A stretch of DNA of 64,000 nucleotides from Macrocystis pyrifera (Eukaryota > Sar > Phaeophyceae > Laminariales > Laminariaceae), in NCBI GenBank assembly GCA_031763025.1, contig JASSKH010000006.1:15961479-16025478 (forward strand). The letters run 5' to 3'. The notes under the pieces were generated by a model. The model saw nothing but the letters and a program-made list of their open reading frames with translations, ran no database searches and was not told where the DNA came from. Positions within the stretch are counted from its first letter, which is position 1; each line of letters opens with the position of its first letter. A program made the position numbers and the translations under genes. Shown one piece after another: positions 34,167 to 44,669 of this stretch.

Positions 34167-35030
34167 GTGATTTTTTCAATTTCAATTTGGGAGTTCATAG
34201 CGACAACGCCTGCATGCACGTATACTTTGAATGAAACGATGCCGTGTGATGAGAGAGCAGTCAATCACACAGCCACCACCAACCTTCGCGGAGAACACAG
34301 GCATGGAACCGATGGATGCGAACAAAGGGAAACAGCAACAACTACTTCAATATCACCCGCAGGTGACACTGGCACAAGGCCACTACTCGCAGCCACCGAC
34401 ACTCTTCCCTTCCACCTGCAACAAGCTGAAACTGGTGACGCCAGGGTCCGGGTTTGGGGCAAGCGCCTGATCGGCATGACGGACATCTCTCAGCAGCAGC
34501 AGCAGCAGCAGCCGCAGCAGCAGCAGCAGCAGCAGCAGCACATGCAGCAGGGTGTGCATCAGCATAATCGGCATCAGCATCAGCAGCCGCCACCGCCGCG
34601 ACTCGCAGCCACCGATAGTCTCCCTCCCCACCCGCGACTGTGTATAGCTGGTGACGCCAGGGCGGGGGGTCGGGGCGCGCGCGAGGTCGGCATATCGGAC
34701 ATCCCTCACTTGCACCACCACCACCAGCAACAGCAAATGCAGCAGCGTGGGGCAGCAGCAGCAGCAGCAGCAGTACAGCAGTACGTGCAGCAGTACATGC
34801 AGCAGCAGTGTTTGCACCAGCACGTGCATCGGCAGCAGCAGCTGCAGCAACAGCAGCAGCCACGACTCGTAGCAACCGACAATCTCCCTCCCCACCCGCT
34901 ACCGTCTGTAGCGGGTGACGCCCCGCGTCGGGGGTCGGGGCGCGCGCCCGACCGGCCTTTTGGATATACCCACTACATGGTGGGTTGTTTTAGATGCCAA
35001 GTACTCACGGATTGTTATTTTTTTAATTGA
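34167..35030 (+). CDS. Gln-rich repetitive open frame (287 codons), doubtful gene
   Basis: The frame encodes three imperfect repeats beginning LAATDTLP / LAATDSLPPHP / LVATDNLPPHP followed by GDARVR-, GDARAG- and GDAPRR-type segments. These are separated by poly-Gln and Gln/His tracts from CAG expansions (about 34,490-34,545, 34,720-34,780 and 34,785-34,862). The repeat is at DNA level, the opposite strand is also open (Ala/Leu-rich), and flanking motifs recur at 42.2-43.0 kb. It may therefore be part of a dispersed triplet-rich repeat rather than a gene. If translated it would be low-complexity and aggregation-prone. No domain is recognised. Confidence 0.25.
   Translation: MIFSISIWEFIATTPACTYTLNETMPCDERAVNHTATTNLRGEHRHGTDGCEQRETATTTSISPAGDTGTRPLLAATDTLPFHLQQAETGDARVRVWGKRLIGMTDISQQQQQQQPQQQQQQQQHMQQGVHQHNRHQHQQPPPPRLAATDSLPPHPRLCIAGDARAGGRGAREVGISDIPHLHHHHQQQQMQQRGAAAAAAAVQQYVQQYMQQQCLHQHVHRQQQLQQQQQPRLVATDNLPPHPLPSVAGDAPRRGSGRAPDRPFGYTHYMVGCFRCQVLTDCYFFN
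34490..34865. repeat. CAG/CTG triplet tracts
   Basis: Three groups of CAG units with CCG and CAC interruptions, embedded in the repeat units described for the Gln-rich frame. Confidence 0.85.
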
Positions 35031-36745
35031 AAAACGTCACCTGTGAGTACGGCCGATTGAGTGGTAAGAATTCTGATTAATGAATGGTATGGTTGTTCGG
35101 TTCATCTCTCTTGTCGCTCGTCGCTTGTCGCTGCCTTGTGTCTCCAGCCACGGCAGCAGTAGTCCATATGTCCGGTGCTACTGCCGTATATGGTCGGGAG
35201 TGCTGCACCTGTGTATATCGTCCCCAAGAGCATTTCTATGGTGTCTGTATGAGACGTAGGGTCTGTAGAGAGCTTGTCTCTACAGCCTCTTTTGCACCTA
35301 CAACTCCTACCGCGAAAACAGCTCGAAACTGGTACGTCATGAGTGGCGCCGTGTTTAGTCTGTGTATATATTCCGCTGCAAACTGTGTCCTACTCTAACG
35401 CCTAGCCCTGAGCTCAAGTCCGCCTTTCTCCCCGAAACGCCGGTGCAGTTCGAAAGGCACGGTTATATCGTAACCTCGGCGGCATACTCAAAATATCAAG
35501 TCGTACGTCCCCGAATCGTGGGTTAAGTTGGAAAGGCAAGCCCTCTGCCAGATACATTACAATTACCTTGTACGTACTGGTATAAATTAATTTATGTTTC
35601 AGGATCGGATCCGTGATCTAGCTCATGTTTCAGGATCGGATACGTACAACATGCACCATCTATTAATAGCACAACTTTCCTGAATTGAATCTGTACTAAA
35701 GATATCCTGCCGAGCATCTGGCAAGTCAATAACGGCGGGTTTGGGTTCTAGATTAGTTAGATGGCGGTCTGCCCGACGCGTGACGTGGCTGCCCTGACCT
35801 TTCACCACGGCAAAATGTACCCCACTCTAATCCAAAGTAGATTGTCCCCGAAATGTGTTTGCAGTTCGAAAGGCCTCCCATGAAGAACTACTCGAACGTG
35901 TCGGGCATCGTTGTTGCGTACTTCTTGCTGAGTTTTTTACCCATTGCATGACCAGAACCACTTCGCAGGCAGCGGCCGCACAGTCTTACAAAAGCGGCCT
36001 TCAAGTATCTAGGAGCGAGCAGGACGCCCTCACAACGGAATTGCCCATCGACGTCGACGACGACCCGGGACGTCGGGCCGTTATTGCAGTACACATTATA
36101 TGTAGAGTCGCCGCGGTGGCTAGGCGCGGTGTAACAAGAACGGCGGTGCTGCGCTAAACATTTCAAGTACAGACGTATTTGCCAATCAGACACGGTGTGC
36201 TGCGTCGCCATTGCTGTCGATATCTGCCATGAGAGCCCGTAAGTGATGAAAGACCCGGTGCTTTGCAAGGATTCGATGTGCTTTGTCATAGCAAAACGCA
36301 CAGCGCGGTAGAGGGAGTTCCCAGCAACAGCAGTTGATTTTGCCACGCTGCAAGTAAACGACGAGGACACCTCCAATAACAGGTCGGGTTTCACTCTTAC
36401 GGTATAGCCGAACCGTTACGAGTGTAAGTGGTCTAACAAAAAGAAAATGATGGATGAGGCAGTTGTTTCGATACGTTCCTCGAATCCTTTGCCTCACGAT
36501 TGCCGACCACGCAGTGTACTGCCGTCGACATTCCTCGCCGCAGCAACCTCACTCGAGCATGCCGGTCATAACCTGACGTACAGTATTTACGCCGTTCAAT
36601 TACTCCACCCGGCGTAGGATGTCGAAATCGGAGAGACTTACACCCAGTCGGATCACACTCCAACGACGAGGAGGATGATGAGTTCTCATTCATATCCATA
36701 CGGTCGGAGGTGAATTTGCTACGAGCGAAGCGGGTTTGTAAATTC
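35031..36745. other. No gene recognised; short duplications only
   Basis: A ~31 bp tandem duplication (CATGTTTCAGGATCGGAT) lies at 35,594-35,645. The phrase CCCCGAAA...GCAGTTCGAAAGGC occurs at about 35,434 and 35,847. The longest open frame (168 codons, - strand, 36,394-35,888) has no motif, is mirrored by an open frame on the other strand, and is not supported as a gene. Confidence 0.35.
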
Positions 36746-36913
36746 ATGGCGGCCCTCAAATATTATAGGCATCTTTTTCTAGCCTCGCGTGCCCGAATCC
36801 CCGTGTCCCGTCTAGTCCAACAACATCCCCAAACATCTAGCCGAGGAACGGTTTCGTCTTATTCCCAACATCGTCACAGTCATCGACAACAACCAAAACC
36901 AGCAGTTTATTAG
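36746..36913 (+). CDS. Small ORF with possible mitochondrial presequence (55 aa)
   Basis: ATG in a fair context (ATTCATGGCGG) opens MAALKYYRHLFLASRARIPV followed by SRLVQQHPQ and a Ser/His/Gln-rich tail to TAG. The N terminus is basic, amphipathic and free of acidic residues, as in mitochondrial targeting peptides, and could be a first exon. No downstream exon was found. Chance is a real alternative. Confidence 0.2.
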   Translation: MAALKYYRHLFLASRARIPVSRLVQQHPQTSSRGTVSSYSQHRHSHRQQPKPAVY

Positions 36914-37900
36914 CAGCAGCAGGCGTAGCAAGGGGAGGATTGTTGGGAACTGTCCCGTCCGCGTTCCTTTGCCTGCCCACGAACGCACACAGTTGAAGAC
37001 GGTTACAAATGTCCAGTATTAAGGGGCCGCGCCACCAACATTGCACTCCCAAGTGTTTTGTTTATCACATTGTTTTGAAAAAAATGTGTTTTTCCGCGCC
37101 GGCTATACCAAAAACACGAGAAAATAAAATGCCCGGCGCGGCTCCTTGAAGCGCGAGTTCACTGCGAGAGGTACCGTGCCTTTTATGAGTAGGTGGAACC
37201 CAAAAATCTTCCCGAAGTGGGTGCAAGTAGAATATTACCCAGGACTCTGGCCACATGAACGAATGCAGTGTGATCAGGTGATCTCCACAGCATTAGCAGT
37301 GTTTTGTGAAGAAAGTTATAGCTTCCGAACGAAGCCGAAGCAACGTGTACAGCGACCTTTCAATCTGGCAAAAAAAAAATCCATCTCGCACGAGAAAGCG
37401 GTAGCTGCGGTGGCAGTGCGGTGCGGTCCAGCGCGATATCTTCTTGTTAAAAATTCTCGCGTGGGGTGCCCAACATTGCGCCGTTAAAAGCCTACCCTAG
37501 GCTCACTCCGCCCCAGGTTACATTTTTTGTGTATATCCGCGATTCACAGGGGCATGTGCCACGACAGGGCTTTTAACAACGTGAACATCGCAGTACGCAT
37601 TCGTATGTCTGCGCTGTACGGAGAGTCAAGTACAAACTACATGTTTGCGACCTTATGGCGTGACCCCTCACGAACACCACTCGCCACCAACTCGCACGCC
37701 TCGACTCGAACTCCACGGCAGCATGCATAGTGCACCCCCAGGGCATTTGGCCGGGTTTCACCGTCGGTTGCACCCTCTACTCCTCCACGACCGTCATCGG
37801 ATACACCCTCTAGTCCTCCACGAGCCGGGGGTCATGCCGAACTTCATATACCGAACTATGGTAACTGGAAACACGTTGACCCTAGGAAGGAAGCCAGTAG
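36914..37900. other. No gene recognised
   Basis: Short open frames without motifs. CCTCTA-TCCTCCACGA occurs twice at about 37,773 and 37,806. Confidence 0.35.
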
Positions 37901-37959
37901 GCTTGGAGGAAGGAGTGGCCTACGCCTCAACGCCCTCGACACGCCGAAATCAACATCGT

Positions 37960-39799
37960 CGGCTCCCAAAACAACAGCTGGTCGACGCCCTGGTGCCTCG
38001 CTCGGCCTGGCGTCACGCGAATCATCAACCAAGCGAGTGGAAGAGTACCCCCATCGGAATCATACCGTGAAGAAGGAATCGGCATCGAAAGCGGTGAAGA
38101 AGCAAAAGGCTTCGGAGTCTAAGCTTTCCGGAACCGCTGCCCCCAGGCAGGACTTTCATCGCCGCCTTCTCTGCGTGATGAACTGCGACCGCATCTAGAA
38201 CCTGTAAGTCAGATCCCTGAACGCCCCTGATCGCCAGGAGCAGGACCGGAAGGCCATGGGCGTCAATCACGAGTTCATCATCGAGCTTGTCAATGCAATG
38301 GTCGACCGGAACATAAGGATTCCAAAGGCAACGGAATCTCGCTACCTGATCACCACATGGATGCCACGAGTGCGCCCCCGAGTCTGCTGCTGGTACTGCA
38401 AGACATCGACCCCGTTGCTACTGCGAGGACCTTGCGCGACGAGCTTCCTCTCGACGGCGATGGGAACCCGAAGTTGGAGGAGATGCGGAAAATTTTTTTG
38501 TGGCGCCGAAAGAGATCAAGGCGACGCAAACGGTGGGTGTTTTGGTTTTTATCAGCTGCGGCACGAGGGCGTTCCGGCTCGTCTGCGATTGTGACAGATT
38601 GCGTTCTGTCTGAACCCAGCGACGCTACATCGTTTCTTGCCCACTAGTACAAGTTTATCGTTTCTTGTTGCAAGTCGTGTTTGACGTTGTGTTATTTGTT
38701 TCCTCTTCATTTTCCCTGCGTTCTCCCCTCAATATTGACAAACCGCCTTTTAGCGCTTCCGGAATAACATGTTGTTACCCTCGCCAACCCCCCCCCCCCC
38801 CCCCCCCCCACCTGCACCCCCAACATTGTGCGCCCCGCCCCCCCCTCGCCCCCTGCCCTAACCCCCCAGCACTTCCCCCCCCCGCCCTCCCCCCACCCAC
38901 CCACCCCCCTTGCCCCCTGCCCCCCGCCATCCCTACTGTCTTTACAACCCCTCACCCCCAGGTCAAGCAAGCAAACGAGAACCAAAGCGGTGGTGACAGC
39001 GTGGACATGTTGACCTCAGGCGATGGCTGCGACGGCACGGCAAGGGCTGACGCTAAACACTCGTGGAACATCTGCGAAGGTAGGCTTGCTACCATGATCT
39101 ACGAGGGCGTCATGTCGCTGAGGGAAGACGACAGCGGCATTGCTGATGACATCATTCCCGACGGCGTGGATGGGGCTGAAAGCTGGCAACACCGGCACGC
39201 GACCGACGGTGTGGCCGCGTCGCACGGGCCCGCCATCACGACCCGCGGAAGGAGCGTCGCCACCTGCGGAAGAACCGTCGCCACCCGGGTAAGGAGGGTC
39301 CTCATCCGGGGGAGGACGGTCGTTATCCGAGGGAGGAAGGTCGTCATCCGGGGGAGGAGTCAAGACTGAGGGCGCAGGCGGGTCTAGCAGTAGCGCGACA
39401 AGGAAGCGCAAGGGCAAGTCTCACGAAGCGAGGAAGAAGAATTTCGAAGAGGAGTTGAACGAGAGGAAAGAAAGAAGACGCGCGCTTATGGAGTTGCTGG
39501 ACGAAGTGAATAAGCTGGAAAAGGAAGCGTGTGCGAAGTCGTTGGAGACGGCTTCGATGAACCTCGAAGCAGCCCGGAATAAATTGGAGAACGCCAGGAT
39601 GACCCGGGACAGGGAAGAGGCTGCAGAGATGGAACGTCTGATGAACGACGTGACCAGGCTTTCCAGCAATCTACGGCGTTTCGGCCCCGACGAAAAGGCG
39701 TGCGTGAGGCAAACCTGCGAGGAGTTGCTCGAGGGGGCAAAAGAGAAGCTGAAGGAGGTCTCGCTTGAAGAAGAAGGCAAGGAAGGCGAAATACTATAG
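37960..39799 (+). pseudogene. Unrecognised dispersed gene with C-terminal coiled coil (broken)
   Basis: Ordered protein-like segments in changing frames. 38,035-38,350 reads KKESASKAVKKQKASESKLS, DFHRRLLCVMNCDR, two stops, then GVNHEFIIELVNAMVDRNIR. 38,357-38,520 reads LLLVLQDIDPVATARTLRDE and LPLDGDGNPKLEEMRKIF. After a very C-rich stretch and a CCCCCAG acceptor, 38,962-39,369 is open (MIYEGVMSLREDDSGIADD). A final frame, open from 39,293 to the TAG at 39,799, gives a Ser/Gly linker, a basic patch (TRKRKGKSHEARKKNFEEEL) and an acidic/basic coiled coil (LLDEVNKLEKEACAKSLETA). The last ~100 codons are duplicated inverted at 40.7-41.3 kb. The layout suggests a mobile-element accessory or DNA-binding protein, but I recognise no family. 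Confidence 0.35.
38785..38960. repeat. Long C-rich tract (G-quadruplex potential on - strand)
   Basis: Almost uninterrupted C with sparse A/T/G. Its complement contains many runs of three or more G with short loops. It ends in CCCCCAG, a potential acceptor. Confidence 0.8.
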
Positions 39800-41270
39800 T
39801 AGGCAAGCGATTCAATTTGTCGACGTGACATGCTTGGTTCTTCGATAGGCTCTTTGCCTCGGTCCGCACGTTCCTCTCTTCTCGTTCTTGTTTGGTTTGC
39901 GCTTTGAGGGTGAGGAACGCATACTGGTCAAATTCGCATCCCTGCCTGGGCGATAGGCGGTTTCCCTGGTCCCTTCAAAACCTTCACACTTTGTTGGAGG
40001 CACGAAAGGTATGTCCATCAGCACCCCCCTTTTGTCGCCCCGCGCCCCCCCCCCACGCACTACGCCGAACCCCTGCAAGAAATGACAAATAAACAAGACG
40101 AGCACACAAGGCAAACCGTCGCATGAACAGACAGCATTTTCACGACACCAAGACAAGAGCTTGCCCCCTCCCCCCCCCCCCCCAAAACAAAACAAAAAAA
40201 AAGAGGATAACAAAGGCGAAAATAGCAGACACGCCCTGCATCGAACAGACACAATGCTATGTTGCATCAGCACGAACGCTTTTTGTTGCCCACCCCCCGC
40301 TCCGCCGGACTCCCCCAGCGAACAAAACAAAACGAAACAGAGACGAACATTGAAAGATAACCGCCCATTCAGCGGATCTATTTTTCACGATACCAGGACG
40401 AGAGCTTACCCCCTCCCCCCCGAAAACCTATCTGAAAAAAGTGGAAAAAACGAGTACAAAACCCCCTGCTCCCCCCCCCCCCCCCCCCCCCCCCCCTCCA
40501 AAAAAATAAGGTTATAAAGTACCGGGGAAACCCGCTATCGCCCAGGCAGGGATGTGAACTCGACAAGTGTGCGAAGTGCGCGTTCCCCACCCTCAAAACT
40601 CAAACCAAACAAAAACGAGAAGAGAGGAACATGCGGACCGGGGCAAAGAGCCTATCGAAGAAACAAGCATGTCACATCGACAAATTGAATCGCTTGCCTA
40701 GTCTTTCGCCTTCCTCGCCTTCTTCTTCAGGCGAGCCTCCTTCAGCCTCCTCAATCAACTCCTTGCAGGTTTGCCTCGCGCACGCCTATTCTTCAGGCCC
40801 GAAACGCGGTAGATTCCTAGAAAGCCTGGTCACGTCGTTCATCAGACGTTCCATCTCCGCAGCCTCTTCCCTGTCCCGGGTCATCCTGCCGCTCTCCAAT
40901 TCCATTCGAGTTTCTTCGTGGTTCATTGAAGCCGTCTCCAACGACTTCGCACACGCTTCCTTCTCCAGCTTGTTCACTGCATCCAACGACTTCATCAGCG
41001 CGTGTTTTCTCTCCTTCCTCCGTTCAACTCCGCTTGGTACTTGTTCTTCCTCGCTTCGTCCTAGTGAGACTTGTCCTTGCGCTCTCTCGCCGCGCTGCTG
41101 CTACTCCCGCCTGCGCCCTCGGTCATGACTCCTCCCCCGTTCGCCGACCCTCCTCCCCCGTTGGATGACTTCCCTCGGATGACGACCTTCTTCCCTCGGA
41201 TGACGACCTTCTTCCCCGGGGTGACGACCCTTCGCAGAGGAGGACGCATCTCGTCGCCCGTCTCTTCGTG
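39200..41270. repeat. Inverted duplication, arms ~750 bp, spacer ~510 bp
   Basis: The left arm (39,200-39,995) and right arm (40,505-41,270) are reverse complements with moderate divergence. They include the coiled-coil 3' coding segment, the TCTTCGATAGGCTCTTTGCC block, the TCCCTGCCTGGGCGATA block and a poly-pyrimidine inner edge. The spacer holds C-rich and A-rich tracts and a smaller direct repeat around ACGAGAGCTT-CCCCCTCCCC. Confidence 0.75.
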
Positions 41271-41335
41271 CCATGGTTCGCCTATGCCTCCCTGTCGTTT
41301 GTCTTCTCGTCGTCTTCTTCTTTTTAAACATCATG
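40690..41335 (-). pseudogene. Inverted partial copy of the coiled-coil gene 3' end
   Basis: The - strand encodes ALMKSLDAVNKLEKEACAKS and RMTRDREEAAEMERLMND, nearly the same as the left copy (LMELLDEVNKLEKEACAKS, RMTRDREEAAEMERLMND). It is preceded by the same TEGAGGSSSS linker, here in a different frame. It is truncated at the 5' end and frameshifted after RFGPEE. The substitution pattern favours synonymous changes in the coiled coil, hinting that the family was under protein-level constraint. Confidence 0.55.
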
Positions 41336-42242
41336 CGAGGGTTTCCCTACCTTGCACGCGTTATACACAATTTCTATGTACAGTACGCCCCCACACCGTC
41401 GCTCCCGACAAGACACAGAAGACGTAGTTTACGCGAACTCAAACTGAAATTCATTGAAATTAAAATTTTATTTCGAAATACGAAATGTATCGTTCGCCGT
41501 TAAGAGAAGCCCTTTTTAGAACTCAACCTGCTGTTTTTTACGAAAAAGCTAGAGTCTGCTCGTGTATTTTTTGTTTCGTTGCTTTTGTCCTGGTTAGGGG
41601 CCGTCTTAACGAGAAATCTTTTTGATGATATAATCGAAGCGGAAAAAATGAATTTGATTTGATCTCAATAGAATTTCGTGGAAATTGTGTGACTTTGGGT
41701 TTTGTCGGGAATCACGGGCAGGGCCTACGATGCCGACAAAGGGTCTCTAACGCGAGCAAGGTGGGGAAACCCACCACGCGGTTGGGGAGGGGGAGATTGC
41801 AAGCTGCTACGAGTCGCCGATGCTGCTGTTGCTGCTGCTGTTGTTGGTGGTGTTGATGCTGCTGCGGCAGCCGCCTAGGGCTGCTGCTGCTGGTACTGCG
41901 GCAGCAAAGTAGGATGCTGCTGCTGTCGGCGTTCAACTGGCAGCACCGACAGGAGGCCTTGCTGCCCTATAGTAGTATCTGCAGACGATGCTGCCGCTGT
42001 TGTTGTTGCCTTGTGTTTGTATCCGTAGGATCCACGCTGTGCTGTCCGCGATGGATATCCATCGTGGACTCTGGCGCTTCTCTCTCAGCCACGCGAAAGC
42101 ATTGCGTTCTTCCAGCATGCACACCTCTTGTCGCTACGAACTCTCATTCGAATCGCATCATTTTGAGCAAAACAAGTCCCGAAAGACTTACTTGCTTCTT
42201 GTCGAATCTGATGTTTTCGTCTTTATATTTTTTTATAAATTT
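41336..42242. other. Triplet-rich (CTG)n sequence, no gene recognised
   Basis: CTG/TTG tracts at about 41,820-41,930 and 41,985-42,015. The block continues into the repeat that starts near 42,243, mirroring the CAG-rich block at 34.5-35.0 kb that is followed by the same flanking motif. Confidence 0.45.
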
Positions 42243-42480
42243 TGAAATACGTCAGCTGTGAGTTCGACTGATTAGATAGTTGATACTCAACTTTGCAAGC
42301 TGCGTAATACGTCTCATCCATATTCCATTTTTACCGAATTTTACAAGTATTGTGATAAACCGAACGCGCGTATTATATACGTAACTCCTTGTCAAATATA
42401 TAGGCCAGCGACTCCCCTGGATGCTGCCCGGGTCAACGTTATTTAAAACGCCTGCTTGGTGATCCACTATTCGACCAATC
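42243..42480 (+). repeat. Dispersed repeat end, copy 1
   Basis: ACGTCAGCTGTGAGTTCGAC-type start, GATACTCAACTTTGCAA, a CTCCCCTGGATGCTGCC block, then GCCTGCTTGGTGATCCAC and GACCAATCAGAT. Matches 42,872-43,025 directly. Its start matches 35,035-35,070, and its end matches 34,055-34,105 inverted. Confidence 0.6.
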
Positions 42481-42871
42481 AGATACAAACCGAATCGAAC
42501 GAAAAAAATATTTGCGGAACATCATTAAAAAAAAACTTTCTCGTTAATGCGGGCCCTTAGGACCGGCCCTAACTGCACTGCTGCTGTGAAATTGCGATCG
42601 GGTCGAACTCACAATCTGAACCGCACACACAGCCTAAAAAAACAAGACAACAAAATGCCCCCTGTGCTGCTGTTTGCCGTCTGTATATTCGTTTGCGCAA
42701 GCGTTGCATCTGCTCGGCTCACGTGAACGGAGCATACCTACGAGGCAGGTTGATACAACAGGCGCCATCGATGCGGAGAGCATCTCTGTTTCAAATTGCG
42801 AGAATGCGCTCACGTCTTGCGTTGCTGGAAGGTTGTGCTTGTTGTTCGTGCATATTTTTAAAAAAAACGAA

Positions 42872-43025
42872 AAAAATGCATGTCAGCTGCGAGTTCAACC
42901 GACCGATCGATACTCGACTTTGCAACATGCGTGATGTAGTGACAACCGTTCGCGCGTTTTCCAATATTTTTCCCTCGCGATTGACTACTGGTCGGTGACT
43001 TCCCTGGATGCTACCAGGGTCGAAG
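42872..43025 (+). repeat. Dispersed repeat end, copy 2
   Basis: Direct, diverged copy of 42,243-42,440: GTCAGCTGCGAGTTCAACCG, CGATACTCGACTTTGCAA, TTCCCTGGATGCTACCAGGG. Confidence 0.6.
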
Positions 43026-43048
43026 AGATGACAATACTTTACAGACTT

Positions 43049-43760
43049 TTAGGCCGTTTCCTATGCGGTTCGATTTTTGAGCTTCAGATTTTGACCCGAT
43101 CGCATTTTCAGATGTGAATTTGGCAAAACGAAACAGTCTTTCTACGCGGAAAAATCATATTTATTGTGCATGCAGAGATTCGACCAAACGCCGAGACCAA
43201 CAAACTGCTGCTATTGTGGTTTGGCGCCGCGAAGAGACGCGCTGGGTGCGCTAGAGTCAACCTGCCTTTGGTATTTGTGTTCGATTTTCTTACTGCTGCT
43301 GCTGTACTACAGCAGTGCAGGCTACCAGTCAGTACGTATCCACGGACAGGTGCGTGCTGAGTGCGCTTGTCTTGGTCTCTACGCCCGAGCCCGCGCCAAC
43401 CGACTGCAGTCTGGCCACGGAGGGACGCGCCGCCCGCCGACCGCGCGTCGGGCGCGAAGCAACGTCGCTATACAGCTGTGTCACCATCCAACTCATCGAT
43501 CGTTCTGCTGCTGTTTGCTGTCGTGGATAACATCTTGAATTTAGATAGCATGCCATTTTTCAATTGGAAAATTCGATGACCCAAGTCGGCGGATTTTGGG
43601 CCAAAATTCGACGAGTTGGGTCATCAGTTTCTCAAATCGAAAAAATTCCGGTCGGGCCTTACATATTCGGACTGCATAAGGAGGGTCATTCAGTTTCGAG
43701 AACGGAAAATACAAATCTGAAACTCGAAATCGAACCGCATAGGCTTTTAGACCTATGCCA
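43049..43760. mobile_element. Possible TIR element (~0.7 kb)
   Basis: The left end CCTATGCGGTTCGATTTTTG and TTCAGATTTT (43,060-43,096) is inverted at the right end as AAATCTGAAACTCGAAATCG and AACCGCATAGG (43,714-43,754). The interior has a 124-codon frame of low credibility. A small non-autonomous DNA element is the simplest reading. Confidence 0.45.
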
Positions 43761-43870
43761 ATGGAAACGCGAAGTCCAAAAGTTTTCTTTCAAAAATATT
43801 GCTCTTAAAAAACAGCCGAAAATATCCTCGTACCGCCGCTGTGGGAAAAAAACGGAAAAAATGTTTGATT

Positions 43871-44102
43871 CGTTATAGCTCAAGAATTCTCGGATTAGTT
43901 TGTTTTCTACTGCAGGCAAGGCACGTTCGCCGACGTGCCAAAAAGGCCTCCCAGTGGAATGGCAAACCCGCCGCCAAACCCCTGGACCCGTCATGGGGTC
44001 CCTGTTAATTTTACCCACTACGAAAACCCAAAGAAGATTAATGAGACCGGCTAACCCGCAACTTATGCCCCGCGTCTTCCCTTGCGGGGCTAAGTAGCAT
44101 CT
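43871..44102 (-). repeat. Split direct repeat B2 of element 2
   Basis: GTTATAGCTCAAGAATTCTC to TGCGGGGCTAAGTAGCATC. Close match to 44,370-44,599. Confidence 0.9.
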
Positions 44103-44107
44103 TTTCA

Positions 44108-44369
44108 AAGTCGATCGATCCAGTTGGTCTCGTTGTCTTCTACGACGCGAAGGTTGTGATACTACGATACTACCACCAGCGACAGAATGAGTCAGCTCTC
44201 TCCTTCGTCCGCTCCGACGTGCTCGTAGCTCGTTGCCTCCGCTGTCTTACGCCGACTGGAGACTGGACGAGTGCGTCGCACCCTTGAACGTCGGCCCAAT
44301 TCAAACTATTTCGTGGCTCGAATTCAACCCGCCTCACAAACGCCAGTTTCCTACGGAAACCTACATTTT
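44108..44369 (-). repeat. Split direct repeat A2 of element 2
   Basis: AAGTCGATCGATCCAGTTGG to ACGGAAACCTACATTTT. Close match to A1 at 52,305-52,569, with only scattered substitutions. Confidence 0.92.
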
Positions 44370-44599
44370 GTTATAGCTCAAGAAATCTCGGATTAGTTTG
44401 TTTTCTACTGCAGGCAAGGCACGTTCGCCGACGTGCTAAAAGGCCTGCCAGTGGTGTGGCAAACCCGCCACCAAACCCCTGGACCCGTCGTGGGGTCCCT
44501 GTTAATTTTACCCACTACGAAAACCCCACGAAGATTAATGAGATCGGCTAGCCCGCAGCTTATGCCCCGCCTCTTTCCCTGCGGGGCTAAGTAACATCT
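44370..44599 (-). repeat. Split direct repeat B1 of element 2
   Basis: GTTATAGCTCAAGAAATCTC to GCGGGGCTAAGTAACATCT. It abuts A2 with no spacer. Confidence 0.9.
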
Positions 44600-44669
44600 C
44601 ACACCATAACGCCAGCCTGATCATTGATTATATGTCCACGGCTACTCGTACCCTAGCCCGTTATCCGAT

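Noticed and set aside
35888-36394. 168-codon - strand frame
   Set aside because: No motif, an open frame also on the opposite strand, and no splice or start context. Insufficient for a gene call.
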